A DNA stretch of 64,000 nt from Parvibaculum sp. (GTDB lineage Bacteria; Pseudomonadota; Alphaproteobacteria; Parvibaculales; Parvibaculaceae), in assembly GCA_002694985.1 (NCBI GenBank), contig NZNS01000010.1, positions 643,392-707,391 of the forward strand, in the 5' to 3' direction. Below, piece by piece: positions 46,210 to 54,455 of this stretch. Position numbers and translations under genes: made by a program. The stretch's first letter is position 1. Each line of letters starts with the position of its first letter. The notes below the pieces were generated by a model. The model saw only the letters and a program-made list of their open reading frames with translations, had not been told where the DNA came from and searched no databases.

Positions 46210-47502
46210 ATGAGCAAGACTTTTTACGACATCATCCCGAGCGCGCCCAAGGGCCGTTTCGACAATGTGAAGCGCAACTACAGCGTCGAAGACGTTGAGA
46301 AGCTGCGCGGTTCCTTCCCCATCGAGTACACGCTCGCCAATCGCGGCGCGAACAAGCTCTGGGAACTGCTGCACACGACCGACTATGTGCATTCGCTGGG
46401 CGCCCTTTCGGGCAACCAGGCCATGCAGATGGCGCGGGCAGGCCTCAAGGCGATCTACCTGTCGGGCTGGCAGGTTGCCGCCGATGCAAACACCGCTGGC
46501 ACGACCTATCCCGACCAGTCGCTCTATCCGGCAAACTCGGGCCCCGAGCTTGCAAAGAAGATCAACAAGACGCTGAAGCGTGCCGACGAGATCGAGCACT
46601 CGGAAGGCGGCGCGAAGCGCGACTGGTTCCTGCCGATCGTCGCAGACGCGGAAGCCGGCTTCGGCGGCCCGCTCAACTGCTTCGAAATCATGAAGGCGTA
46701 CATCGAAGCGGGCGCCGCTGGCGTCCACTACGAAGACCAGCTCGCCTCGGAAAAGAAGTGCGGCCATCTCGGCGGCAAGGTTCTCATCCCGACCCGCGCG
46801 CATGAGCGCAACCTGAACGCCGCGCGCCTCGGCGCCGACGTCATGGGCACGCCGACGCTCATCATGGCGCGTACCGACGCGGAATCCGCGAACCTCATCA
46901 CCTCCGACATCGACGAGCGCGATCACGAGTTCATCGATTTCGACGCGGGCCGCACGGTCGAAGGCTTCTACCGCCTGAAGCCCGGCACTGGTGTCGATCA
47001 CTGCATCAAGCGTGGCCTTGCCTTCGCGCCTTATGCTGACCTTCTGTGGTGGGAAACCTCCAAGCCGAACCTCGACGACGCCAAGCGTTTCGCCGAAGCG
47101 GTGAAGAAGGAATATCCCGACCAGCTCCTCGCCTATAACTGCTCGCCCTCCTTCAACTGGGAAGCGAACCTCGACAAGGCGACGATCGAGAAGTTCCAGA
47201 AGGAAATCGCGGCGATGGGCTACAAGTACCAGTTCGTCACGCTGGCCGGTTTCCATCAGCTCAACTACGGCATGTTCGAACTCGCCCGTGGCTACCGCGA
47301 TCGCGGCATGGGTGCCTACTCCGAACTGCAGCAGGCTGAGTTCGGCGCAGAGAAGGACGGCTACACGGCGACCCGCCATCAGCGCGAAGTCGGCACGGGC
47401 TATTTCGACCTCGTCAGCCTCGCGGCTGGCGGTGGCGAAAGCTCCACGACGGCGCTCGGCGACTCGACCGAAAGCGCGCAGTTCAAGAAGTCGGCGGACT
47501 AA
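46210..47502 (+). CDS. aceA: Isocitrate lyase
   Basis: This 430-residue isocitrate lyase splits isocitrate to succinate and glyoxylate, bypassing the CO2-losing TCA steps. The active-site motif [16 protein letters not shown] (about residues 179-194) with catalytic Cys is present, as are the [16 protein letters not shown] metal-binding region and the [12 protein letters not shown] lid motif. Length matches the prokaryotic form. It forms an operon with aceB and ends in a strong terminator at 47533. Confidence 0.97.
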   Translation: MSKTFYDIIPSAPKGRFDNVKRNYSVEDVEKLRGSFPIEYTLANRGANKLWELLHTTDYVHSLGALSGNQAMQMARAGLKAIYLSGWQVAADANTAGTTYPDQSLYPANSGPELAKKINKTLKRADEIEHSEGGAKRDWFLPIVADAEAGFGGPLNCFEIMKAYIEAGAAGVHYEDQLASEKKCGHLGGKVLIPTRAHERNLNAARLGADVMGTPTLIMARTDAESANLITSDIDERDHEFIDFDAGRTVEGFYRLKPGTGVDHCIKRGLAFAPYADLLWWETSKPNLDDAKRFAEAVKKEYPDQLLAYNCSPSFNWEANLDKATIEKFQKEIAAMGYKYQFVTLAGFHQLNYGMFELARGYRDRGMGAYSELQQAEFGAEKDGYTATRHQREVGTGYFDLVSLAAGGGESSTTALGDSTESAQFKKSAD

Positions 47503-47532
47503 TTCATCCGTCTACTGCTTTTGCGAAAATCA

Positions 47533-47564
47533 GGGCTGCCGGGAAACCGGCGGCCCTTTTTTTT
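47533..47564 (+). terminator. Intrinsic terminator of aceBA
   Basis: A 10-bp stem (GGGCTGCCGG/CCGGCGGCCC, one G-T pair) with a GAAA loop is followed by eight T. It starts 30 bp after the aceA stop. Confidence 0.93.
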
Positions 47565-47626
47565 GCGAAAACGGTGCGCGGCTTGATGGCGTGCAGCGGG
47601 GATAAACGGGCCGAGAAACAGACCGA

Positions 47627-47659
47627 CTGTCATCGAAACGTCATCAAACCGTCACAAAG
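47627..47659 (+). promoter_or_regulatory. Pho-box-like triple 11-bp direct repeat, copy 2
   Basis: Three head-to-tail 11-mers on the plus strand are CTGTCATCGAA, ACGTCATCAAA and CCGTCACAAAG. The first is identical to the first unit at 27574-27584, and a GGGGATAAA block lies 29 bp upstream (28 bp in the other copy). It lies after the aceA terminator and before the 3' end of the convergent monooxygenase gene, so no protein gene is immediately downstream in its direction. Confidence 0.55.
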
Positions 47660-47664
47660 GGGAA

Positions 47665-47763
47665 AGCCGGTTCATCGCTGAACCGGCTCCTGTTCGTTTC
47701 GATAGGCCGCTCCGGCAAATGCGGGGAAATCCGTGAAAACGGACAAAAAACAATCCCCGCTTT
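47665..47763 (+). ncRNA. Candidate small RNA downstream of the Pho-like repeats
   Basis: A perfect 10-bp hairpin with a 4-nt TCGC loop (47665-47688) is followed by a composite structure. In it, GCGGGGA (47721) pairs with TCCCCGC (47760) around an inner TCCGT-GAAA-ACGGA hairpin, and TTT follows. No reading frame fits. This density of structure behind a PhoB-like box suggests an sRNA gene. Alternatively, the distal part is the terminator of the minus-strand monooxygenase whose stop is at 47768. Confidence 0.3.
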
Positions 47764-47767
47764 CCGT

Positions 47768-49294
47768 TCAGTCCGCCGCCGCGGCCTGCATGCCGCCCGC
47801 CGCCGCACCCTGCGCGCTCGCCGTTCGCGAGCGAAGCGTGAACTCGTTGAAGTCCGGGCGGCGCGTTCGCCACCAGTATTTGAAGGTGTAGTTGGCCCAG
47901 TTGTTGGTGACCTTGCCGCTCTCGGTCTTGTACCAGCTCGTGCAGCCAGAGGCGAAAACCGAGTTGGCATTGTCCGCCTGCACGCGCTCGTTCGAGGCGC
48001 GCTGCGCTTCAGGCCTCACATCGAGATAGAGAAGATTGTCCTTCTTCAGCTTCTCGACGCATTGCGCGATGTAGTTCGCCTGACACTCGATCATGAAGAT
48101 GATCGAGTTATGACCGAGATTGGTGTTCGGACCGTAGAGCATGAAGAAATTCGGGAAGCCCGAAACCGTCATGCCGTGATGAGCCTCGGCGCCCGTCTTC
48201 CACGCATCCTTGAGGTCGCGGCCCGCAAGGCCCTTCATCGTCATCGGGCCGAGGAAGTGCGTCGTGTCGAAGCCCGTGCTGTAGATGATGATGTCGAAGG
48301 CGCGCTCCGTGCCGTCACGGGTGCGGATGCCCGAAGGGGTGATCTGCGAGATGCCGTCAGTGACGACATCGACATGATCCTTGCCCATTGCCGGCCACCA
48401 GTCATTGGCGAAGAGAACGCGCTTGCAGCCCGGCTCGTAATCCGGCGTCAGCTTGCGCCTCTTTTCGGGGTCCGACACATGGAGGTTCATCTCCTTGATG
48501 GCGGCCTCCTTCAGCTTGTCGCCGGAGGTGTGGAAGGTGCGGTAGAGAAGCTCGCCGAACCAGTATGTCTTCCAGCGCTGAATATTGATGGTCCAGGGAA
48601 GCGCCCTGTAGAGCGCCTTTTCCCAACCGTAGAACTCCCGCTGCGGACGCGGCAGCACCCAGCTTGCCGAACGCTGGAAGATAGTGACGCTGCCCGCCTC
48701 CTTCGCAATCTCCGGCACGAACTGAATGGCGCTCGCACCATTGCCGATGACGGCGATACGCTTGCCCTTCAAATCGACTGAATGGTTCCACTGCGCGGAG
48801 TGCCAATTGTCGCCCTGGAATGTTTCGCGGCCGGGAATGTTCGGCCAAGCGGGACGGTGAAGCTGGCCCGTGCCTGCCGCCATGACATTCGCCTCGAATG
48901 TCTGCTCGCCCGACTTCAGCGTCCACATGCCCGTCTGTTCGTCGAAGGCAGCGTCATCGATCTCCGTGTTGAAACGGATGTGGCCGCGCAGCCCGTATTT
49001 GTCGACAACGGATTCGAGATAGGCCTTGATGTCGGCGGCGAAGACATACTTCTTCGTCCAGGTCGGCCGCATGTCGAAGGAATATTGGTACATGTGCAGC
49101 GGCACATCGCAGGAACAACCGGGATAGGTGTTCTCGCGCCATGTCCCGCCGATCTCACTCGCCTTCTCGTAGATCGTGAAGTTGGTGAAACCTTTTTCCT
49201 TGAGCTTGATCGCTGTGCAGATGCCCGCGACGCCCGCGCCGAGAATGGCCACTACAGGGCCTTCGGCTTCCTGCGCATCATATGCCAGTGCCAT
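47768..49294 (-). CDS. Flavin-containing monooxygenase, Baeyer-Villiger type
   Basis: This 508-residue class B flavoprotein has FAD-binding VVAILGAGVAGICTAIKL near the N-terminus, the Baeyer-Villiger fingerprint FQGDNWHSAQWNH (FxGxxxHxxxW, about residues 160-172) and the NADPH-binding RIAVIGNGASAIQFVPEIA. It inserts oxygen next to ketones or oxidises hydroxyacetophenone-like and long-chain ketone substrates; the substrate is unknown. The N-terminus YDAQEAEGP precedes the domain. The upstream region contains a nested palindromic repeat. Confidence 0.9.
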   Translation of the reverse strand: MALAYDAQEAEGPVVAILGAGVAGICTAIKLKEKGFTNFTIYEKASEIGGTWRENTYPGCSCDVPLHMYQYSFDMRPTWTKKYVFAADIKAYLESVVDKYGLRGHIRFNTEIDDAAFDEQTGMWTLKSGEQTFEANVMAAGTGQLHRPAWPNIPGRETFQGDNWHSAQWNHSVDLKGKRIAVIGNGASAIQFVPEIAKEAGSVTIFQRSASWVLPRPQREFYGWEKALYRALPWTINIQRWKTYWFGELLYRTFHTSGDKLKEAAIKEMNLHVSDPEKRRKLTPDYEPGCKRVLFANDWWPAMGKDHVDVVTDGISQITPSGIRTRDGTERAFDIIIYSTGFDTTHFLGPMTMKGLAGRDLKDAWKTGAEAHHGMTVSGFPNFFMLYGPNTNLGHNSIIFMIECQANYIAQCVEKLKKDNLLYLDVRPEAQRASNERVQADNANSVFASGCTSWYKTESGKVTNNWANYTFKYWWRTRRPDFNEFTLRSRTASAQGAAAGGMQAAAAD

Positions 49295-49376
49295 TATTTA
49301 CCTCCCCGCCGGTCACCCTCCTCCCTCAAGAAAGGGCGCTCCGGCCTTGAATTCCGGATACCGATGAGAAAGCCTA

Positions 49377-49498
49377 GACCGTTTTCCAGGCAGGTGGAAA
49401 CACCTGCTGGTTCGGAAAACGGTCCAGACTATAAGCGACGAGCAGATTTTCACGACGAGGCGGGATCGCAAGGCGATTCCGTCTCATCGCGATCTGCT
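49377..49498. repeat. Composite palindromic intergenic repeat upstream of the monooxygenase gene
   Basis: The first unit has GACCGTTTTCC pairing with GGAAAACGGTC around an inner GCAGGTG-GAAA-CACCTGC hairpin (49377-49424). The second has AGCAGAT ... ATCTGCT arms (49441-49498), with CGACGAGGCGGGATCGC and its imperfect complement inside. Both motif types are dispersed repeats of alphaproteobacterial chromosomes. A run of nine G follows near 49514. Confidence 0.75.
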
Positions 49499-49623
49499 CT
49501 AGCGGTTTTTCGAGGGGGGGGGAGGAACCGCCTCGAAGAAGGGGCGCGCCACCCGAAAGACAGGGCGAGACAAAAAGCACAAGACGCGGTAAATCATCCG
49601 CGCTGCCGCTAGGGAAACTTCAC

Positions 49624-50115
49624 ATGACCTCAACGACCATACCCGCCACGACCGATCTTTCCGACGACTACCCGGACCTTGTCCGCCACGCGGAATCCCT
49701 TTTTCGCGACTATGGCGGCAGAATCGCCTTTTGCGGGCCGGTGGCGACGCTGAAAGTTCCCGACGACAACAGCAAGGTGCGCGAAGCTGTGGAAAGTCCC
49801 GGCGGAGGCCGTGTGCTTGTGGTCGATGGCGGCGGCGCTCTCAACTACGCGCTGTTCGGCGGCAATCTTGGCAAGCTCGCGGAAAAGAACGGCTGGGCCG
49901 GCGTGGTGGTTTATGGCTGTGTGCGCGACACGGCCGAACTCCCCGAATGCGCCATCGGCGTGAAGGCGCTCGCGGCGCATCCCAAACGGAGCAACAAGCG
50001 CGGGCTTGGCGAAGCGGATGTCCCGGTGAGCTTCGCGGGTGTGACGATCGCGCCGGGCGAATGGCTCTATGCCGATGCGGACGGGATTGTTATTTCTTCG
50101 GAAAAACTCGGCTGA
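49624..50115 (+). CDS. RraA-like protein (4-hydroxy-4-methyl-2-oxoglutarate aldolase / RNase E activity regulator family)
   Basis: This 163-residue protein of the RraA/HMG-aldolase family has [40 protein letters not shown] and [22 protein letters not shown], with the GGxxxxxxxG and RD active-site pattern. Family members either cleave pyruvate aldols or inhibit RNase E; sequence alone does not decide. It stands alone, with a 22-bp tandem repeat array immediately after its stop. Confidence 0.85.
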   Translation: MTSTTIPATTDLSDDYPDLVRHAESLFRDYGGRIAFCGPVATLKVPDDNSKVREAVESPGGGRVLVVDGGGALNYALFGGNLGKLAEKNGWAGVVVYGCVRDTAELPECAIGVKALAAHPKRSNKRGLGEADVPVSFAGVTIAPGEWLYADADGIVISSEKLG

Positions 50116-50126
50116 CGCCACTCAGG

Positions 50127-50214
50127 AAATTCGGCTGCGCCGCTTATAAAATTCGGCTGCGCCGCTCATGAAATTTGGCTGCGCCGCTCATAAAATTTGG
50201 CTGCGCCGCTCAGG
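50127..50214 (+). repeat. Four tandem copies of a 22-bp repeat
   Basis: The unit is AAATT(C/T)GGCTGCGCCGCT followed by TATA, CATG, CATA or CAGG; the four units are 50127-50148, 50149-50170, 50171-50192 and 50193-50214. There are no spacers, so it is not CRISPR. The last copy overlaps the stop of the minus-strand small membrane gene. Confidence 0.85.
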
Positions 50215-50413
50215 CAACAAGTTCAACCAGTTTCCAAAGGCCGAGCGCGACAATCGCGGCGGACAGAAGGCCACCCGAACCGATGAGCAACATCTCCATC
50301 TTGCTTACGGTCTCAACGTCCTGAAACGCACTCTCCGACAGCGCATCCGAGTCCTTGCGGGCAAAGCCCTGAAACACATCCGCACCCCGGATGTTGTGAT
50401 CCAAATCAGCCAT
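50210..50413 (-). CDS. Small hypothetical protein with a C-terminal membrane helix
   Basis: This 67-residue protein has a polar N-terminal half (about residues 1-40) followed by one hydrophobic helix LLIGSGGLLSAAIVALGLWKL near the C-terminus, a tail-anchored layout. No family is recognised. ATG 50413 is chosen because a GGGGGG-containing ribosome site lies upstream; an upstream ATG at 50467 is possible. The stop lies in the tandem repeat. Coding status is moderate, based on frame length and a plausible topology. Confidence 0.5.
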   Translation of the reverse strand: MADLDHNIRGADVFQGFARKDSDALSESAFQDVETVSKMEMLLIGSGGLLSAAIVALGLWKLVELVA

Positions 50414-50721
50414 CCCAGCCCCCCTGTCCGGTATTCCGTAGACGGAATTCCTTACCAAATCGGACAAAAAACCATTGCATGAGCTATAGCATTTCCGCGA
50501 TTCGTGTCAATTCGGCACAGGGGATGTAAGCGCAAAAGTTACTTCGCACATGCAAAACGCCACGTGGTGGCCGTGCATTGCCGAGAGCGCCATCACCGAT
50601 CCGCAACGGATCGCCGGGGAGCAGCGGGAAAAGGGGGGGCAGCCATCATGATGGCCGTCCCAAAAACGGACCTCCCCATTGCCTATGCGATGAACCAGAT
50701 GGGACCGGAACCTGCGGGCGA

Positions 50722-51609
50722 TCAGGGAAGGACGTGGGCTTCCACATAGCGCGGCAGCGCGAAGGCCGCCTTGTGGACTTCCGGCGTGTAATAGCGCGTG
50801 ACGAGACCGGCGGCCTCGTAGCGGCGCGTCAGCTCGTCGACGGAGACGGCCATCAGCGTCTCGTCATCCGTGCCCCAGCCCATCGCCATCGGGCCGCCGA
50901 CATAGGTCGGAATGGTGGCGAGATAGCAGGAAGCCACCTTGAAGAGACGGCGGAACTTCTCCATCGTGCCGCGCAATTCGTCGCCCTGCATGAAGGGGAC
51001 ACCGTTCTGCGTGACGATGACGCCGCCAGGCGCGAGCCGCGCATGGGCCGCGCGATAGAACTCTTCGCGGAAGAGGACTTCGCCGGGCCCGATGGGGTCG
51101 GTCGAGTCCACGATGATGACATCGAAGCTGTCCTTCGAGTCCTCAACGAATTTCGCACCATCGGCAAAGACGAGGTTGAGGCGCGGGTCGTCGAAGGCCC
51201 CGGCCGAGATCTGCGGCAACTGCTTCTTGCAGAACTCTGTCACCGCCGGATCGATCTCGACCATCGTTACATGCTCGATGCCGGGATGACGGATGACCTC
51301 GCGCAGGATGCCGCCATCGCCGCCGCCAATGATGAGGACGCGCTTTGCCTTTCCATGCGCCAGGATCGGCACATGGGTCATCATCTCGTGATAGATGAAC
51401 TCGTCGCGCTCCGTTACCTGGGTGATGCCGTCGAGTGCCATCATCCGGCCGAAGAGATCGTTTTCGAAGATCACGAGATGCTGCTGGCCGGTCTCTTCTT
51501 CGTAGAGCACCTTGTCGGCGCGAAAGGCGCAGGTGAAACCCTCTTTCTCATAGAGGGTTTCAACCACCCAGCGGCCACTTTTTGTGTCTTTGGGTGCATC
51601 GGCCGTCAT
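50722..51609 (-). CDS. speE: Polyamine aminopropyltransferase (spermidine synthase)
   Basis: This 295-residue enzyme transfers the aminopropyl group of decarboxylated SAM to putrescine. It has VLIIGGGDGGILREVIRHP (about residues 91-109), VEIDPAVTEFCKKQLPQI and the catalytic region DVIIVDSTDPIGPGE. ATG 51609-51607 overlaps the speD stop (TGATG), so translation is coupled. The product is spermidine, consistent with the neighbouring speD. Length fits (about 280-300). Confidence 0.95.
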   Translation of the reverse strand: MTADAPKDTKSGRWVVETLYEKEGFTCAFRADKVLYEEETGQQHLVIFENDLFGRMMALDGITQVTERDEFIYHEMMTHVPILAHGKAKRVLIIGGGDGGILREVIRHPGIEHVTMVEIDPAVTEFCKKQLPQISAGAFDDPRLNLVFADGAKFVEDSKDSFDVIIVDSTDPIGPGEVLFREEFYRAAHARLAPGGVIVTQNGVPFMQGDELRGTMEKFRRLFKVASCYLATIPTYVGGPMAMGWGTDDETLMAVSVDELTRRYEAAGLVTRYYTPEVHKAAFALPRYVEAHVLP

Positions 51610-52121
51610 CAGACCATGTCCTCGCCGCGCAGGTGCTCTCCCACACGAATGTCGGAGGGCTGGAAGGCTTCGCGCAGAACCTCGATCGCGTTATGCGGTT
51701 CGGCCTCGCCACACATGAAGACGTCGAGCGCCGCATAGTCGGCCTCGGGCCAGCTATGAATCGAGATGTGGCTTTCCGAAAGCACAGCCACGCCCGACAC
51801 GCCGCCATTCGGCGTGAAGTGATGGAGGTGGATGTGCAGCAGTGTCGCCTTCGACACCTCGACGCAACGGCGCAGCGTCGCTTCGATATGCGCAAGATCG
51901 TCCAGACGGCTCGCGCCGATCAGATCAATGATGAGATGCGTGCCCGCGAACCGCTTTCCATCGCGCTCGATGAAAAAATCGGTGCGCTCGTCGGACGACG
52001 TGCATCGCTCTGCTGCCGTACCGCCAGCGTGAACAGGAAACTCGAGAACTTCCGCCTGGGTCTTGCTTGAATCGCGATTCAAGTCGCTCCCCAATTGGAA
52101 GAGGGCATTGGATTCGGACAT
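51609..52121 (-). CDS. speD: S-adenosylmethionine decarboxylase proenzyme (SpeH/SpeD type)
   Basis: This 170-residue bacterial class 1B proenzyme self-cleaves at the LSESHISIHSWPE motif; Ser117 would become the pyruvoyl cofactor. The downstream ALDVFMCG motif is also conserved. The core resembles B. subtilis SpeD (126 residues) but has an N-terminal extension of about 50 residues (positions 1-50) with no internal start. It makes decarboxylated SAM for speE, with which it overlaps. A GGGGAGAGG site precedes the ATG. Confidence 0.92.
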   Translation of the reverse strand: MSESNALFQLGSDLNRDSSKTQAEVLEFPVHAGGTAAERCTSSDERTDFFIERDGKRFAGTHLIIDLIGASRLDDLAHIEATLRRCVEVSKATLLHIHLHHFTPNGGVSGVAVLSESHISIHSWPEADYAALDVFMCGEAEPHNAIEVLREAFQPSDIRVGEHLRGEDMV

Positions 52122-52762
52122 TAAGTGCCTCTCCCCAACCAGTAGATGGACCTGGCTTGCCGGACGGAGACATCATGCTCTCGCGCGCCGGGGCCAATGA
52201 ATATGTCATGCGTGGATGAACGCTGCGGGTTCCCCGAAGGAACCCCTGACGATTTCCGATACCGGGCTGCGATCGCTCGCCCGACTTGCGCGTCTTCAAC
52301 TGCCGGTAAGGGCAAGGGACGTGCTCGGCTTGATCCGGGGCGTCAGCCCCTCAGACTGGAACCGGACATATGCAATCTCCCTCGAAACCCGGCGGAGGTA
52401 AACCAACGATGCCTCTACAAAGGCATGCCGCCGAAATTGTCCAAAGAGACGCGTACGCCGTTACATAACCTGAGCTGGCCAGTGGCACGTGCGATTGCGT
52501 TCGACGCGAGAAGTAATGGCCATGCGCGCCGCTGTCAATCGCAGCACAGTGAAACTTCACAAAAATCCCGCGGAAGCCCGCGTGTGTCAGTGTGTGTCGG
52601 CGTGTCATGCGCGACGCGATTTCGCGCGTGGCGACCTTGCAGGCGAAACGGCGGGCCGTGCCGTCATCCGCGGTGCGGGACCGGGTGCGGGAGCCGGTGG
52701 GGGCTGATGGGGCCAGGTGTGGGGGCGAAATGACGCGGGAGGGGCGTTTGTCAATTTTGCTG
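52122..52762. other. About 640 bp with no convincing gene between speD and a Fur-like site
   Basis: No reading frame here has recognisable homology or a convincing ribosome site. It contains a stable hairpin (GGGTTCC, 5-nt loop, GGAACCC at 52227-52245), a GGGGC-GTCA-GCCCC hairpin near 52338-52350 and GC-rich repetitive text near 52640-52720. It could hold the long speD leader or an RNA gene, which I cannot identify; it does not look like 6S, tmRNA, SRP or RNase P RNA. Confidence 0.6.
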
Positions 52763-52781
52763 TTGATAATCATTCGCATCT
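52763..52781. promoter_or_regulatory. Fur-box-like site upstream of the hypothetical gene at 52831
   Basis: TTGATAATCATTCGCATCT contains the core GATAATCATT of the Fur consensus GATAATGATAATCATTATC; the 3' half is degenerate. It lies 50 bp before the ATG, at a typical promoter position. AT-rich sequence here contrasts with the GC-rich flank. Confidence 0.45.
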
Positions 52782-52830
52782 AATGCAGGCTCGAATCTCC
52801 CGGTTCACAGCCCCCACAAGGAGACGCCCC

Positions 52831-53352
52831 ATGAAAACCGCAGTGGCCACGCCCGACATGTTTTCCGCCAAACCGGCGCAGGGCTACGCGCCGGATCAGC
52901 CGCTTTGCGAACTCGGCTTCGCGGAGCAGTTTCTCGTCTGGAGCCTGCGCGTGCAGTGGCGCGTATCGTACGAAGGCGCGGAACGCTCGGTATTGTTGCA
53001 GCGGGCCTTCGACGCGCTGGACCTGCCGGGAGGCGCGGCGATGGTGGCGGAGCTTGCAGGCGCGCTGACGCGGACCGTTCAGCGGCCGCTCTCGATCCCC
53101 TGCCCGCGCTGGCGCGTGCTGACGAGCGACGAAGTGCGTATTCTCAATTTCGTGGCGGCGCTACAGCGGCAAGACACGAGCCCGCGCGCGGCGCTCGATC
53201 CGGCATGGGTTGCAGCGCCTTGCGGCGCTTCGCCGATCTGGATACCGGCGCAAAAGCTGGCGCTGGCGCTTTCGGCAGCGGGGCTCATCCTCGGCAATGC
53301 GAATGCACCGGCATCGCCCTTTCCAGAGGCGATGCCGCGCATTCTGCACTAG
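52831..53352 (+). CDS. Hypothetical protein, possibly iron-regulated
   Basis: This 173-residue soluble protein has AAGGAG 10 nt before its ATG. It is rich in Ala, Leu, Arg and Trp, with a helical-looking segment LGFAEQFLVWSLRVQWRVS (about residues 28-46), a second PGGAAMVAELAGALTRTV and the segment CPRWRVLTSDEVRILNFVAAL. No transmembrane or signal segment is seen. I do not recognise the family. A Fur-like site lies 50 bp upstream, suggesting iron-responsive expression. Its stop is 5 bp before the convergent nitronate monooxygenase stop. Confidence 0.7.
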   Translation: MKTAVATPDMFSAKPAQGYAPDQPLCELGFAEQFLVWSLRVQWRVSYEGAERSVLLQRAFDALDLPGGAAMVAELAGALTRTVQRPLSIPCPRWRVLTSDEVRILNFVAALQRQDTSPRAALDPAWVAAPCGASPIWIPAQKLALALSAAGLILGNANAPASPFPEAMPRILH

Positions 53353-53357
53353 AGGTT

Positions 53358-54296
53358 TCAGCCGAAGTTACGGGCTTCGGCCAGAGCGCCCATGCGCGAT
53401 GTGATGGCGAAGAATTCGGAAATCGTGCTGTCGATGATTTCCTTTGCCGTCTTCACCTCGGTGATGAGACCCGCCGTCTCACCTGCAAGGCCGACAGCGG
53501 CTTCCATGTCGCCGCCGAAATAGAGATCGAGGATGCGGGCGAAGGTGTCGGGCGGCATCAGCCCTTCTTCGTGGATTTTCGCGGTGCGCTCCGTCTTCAG
53601 AGCGCGGATGCAGGGCGTCGACTTCTTGTTGAGGACGTAGGTGCCGGTTTCCTTGGCATCGACAATCGCCTGCTTGTAGTTCGCGTGCACCGGGCTCTCG
53701 GCGCAGCTCACGAAGCGCGTGCCCATCTGCACGGCTTCGGCGCCGAGCGCGAAGGCAGCCGCCATGCCCCGGCCATCGCAAATGCCACCGGCCGCAATCA
53801 TCGGAATATCGGATTTTGCACGGATCGCCTGCAGCAGGACCAGCGTGCCGACTTCTTCGGGGTTCTTGAAGCCGCCGCCCTCCGTTCCTTCCACCACGAG
53901 GCCATCGATACCGGCATCGACGCATTTCATCGCCGCATCGAGGGTGGGGACCGCGTGATAGACGGTGATGCCCGCATCATGGAGCGGCGCGATGAACTTT
54001 GCGGGGCTGCCCGCCGAGGTGGTCACGAATTTCACGCCCGCATCGCAGACGAAGCGGAGCATGGCATCGTCCTTCAGAAAGCGGATCGGCAGGTTGACGC
54101 CGAAAGGCGCCGAGGTGAGGTCGCGCATCTTCAGGATTTCAGCCTTGCAGGCTTCCGTCTCCCCCGATGAGGTTTCGATGATGCCGAAACCGCCTGCCTC
54201 GCAGACGGCGGACGCAAGCTGCGAGCGGGCAATCCAGCCCATCGGCGCCTGGACGATCGGATATTTTGCACCCGTATGGGCAAGTACGCGGTTCAT
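53358..54296 (-). CDS. Nitronate monooxygenase (2-nitropropane dioxygenase) family protein
   Basis: This 312-residue TIM-barrel flavoprotein has PIVQAPMGWIARSQLASAV at the start, VTTSAGSPAKFIAPLHDAG, the substrate-site motif EGTEGGGFKNPEEVGTLVLL (EGxExGGH-like but with Gly-Phe in place of Gly-His) and the FMN-phosphate loop AAGGICDGRGMAAAFALGA with GAEAVQMGTRF. Members oxidise nitronates or act as enoyl reductases. The strong ribosome site AGGAGGTGA precedes the ATG. The exact substrate is unknown. Confidence 0.85.
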   Translation of the reverse strand: MNRVLAHTGAKYPIVQAPMGWIARSQLASAVCEAGGFGIIETSSGETEACKAEILKMRDLTSAPFGVNLPIRFLKDDAMLRFVCDAGVKFVTTSAGSPAKFIAPLHDAGITVYHAVPTLDAAMKCVDAGIDGLVVEGTEGGGFKNPEEVGTLVLLQAIRAKSDIPMIAAGGICDGRGMAAAFALGAEAVQMGTRFVSCAESPVHANYKQAIVDAKETGTYVLNKKSTPCIRALKTERTAKIHEEGLMPPDTFARILDLYFGGDMEAAVGLAGETAGLITEVKTAKEIIDSTISEFFAITSRMGALAEARNFG

Positions 54297-54382
54297 GTGA
54301 TTTCACCTCCTGCAGGTGGAATTTCTCGGGTTTCTTTGGCGCGAAGTAGGCCCCATGACGCCCGGGACCGCAAGGCGCAGAG

Positions 54383-54413
54383 AAAAAGGCGCGGGGTAAG
54401 CCCCACGCCTTTT
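54383..54413 (-). terminator. Intrinsic terminator after the histone-like gene
   Basis: On the minus strand AAAGGCGTGGGG pairs with CCCCGCGCCTTT around a short loop and is followed by TTCTC. It lies about 45 bp after the stop of the H1-like gene. A duplicated TTTTCAGCAGATTTTC element (54410-54441) adjoins it. Confidence 0.75.
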
Positions 54414-54455
54414 CAGCAGATTTTCTTTTCAGCAGATTTTCGTTTGCGAATGGCT

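Noticed and set aside
50127..50214. Direct repeats considered as a CRISPR array.
   Set aside because: The repeats touch each other with no spacers, and no cas genes are in the window.
50648..50749. A short plus-strand frame after GGGGGG, starting in a GCCATCATGATGGC palindrome.
   Set aside because: Only 33 codons, overlaps the speE 3' end, and it has no recognised family. It stays a possibility but without enough support.
52216..52401. A 61-codon plus-strand frame in the gap upstream of speD.
   Set aside because: It overlaps the strong hairpin, has no ribosome site and its amino acid sequence shows no conservation-like features; I found no basis to call it a gene.
52122..52762. 6S RNA, tmRNA, SRP RNA or RNase P RNA in the gap upstream of speD.
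   Set aside because: None of the conserved primary motifs I know for these RNAs were found there on either strand.
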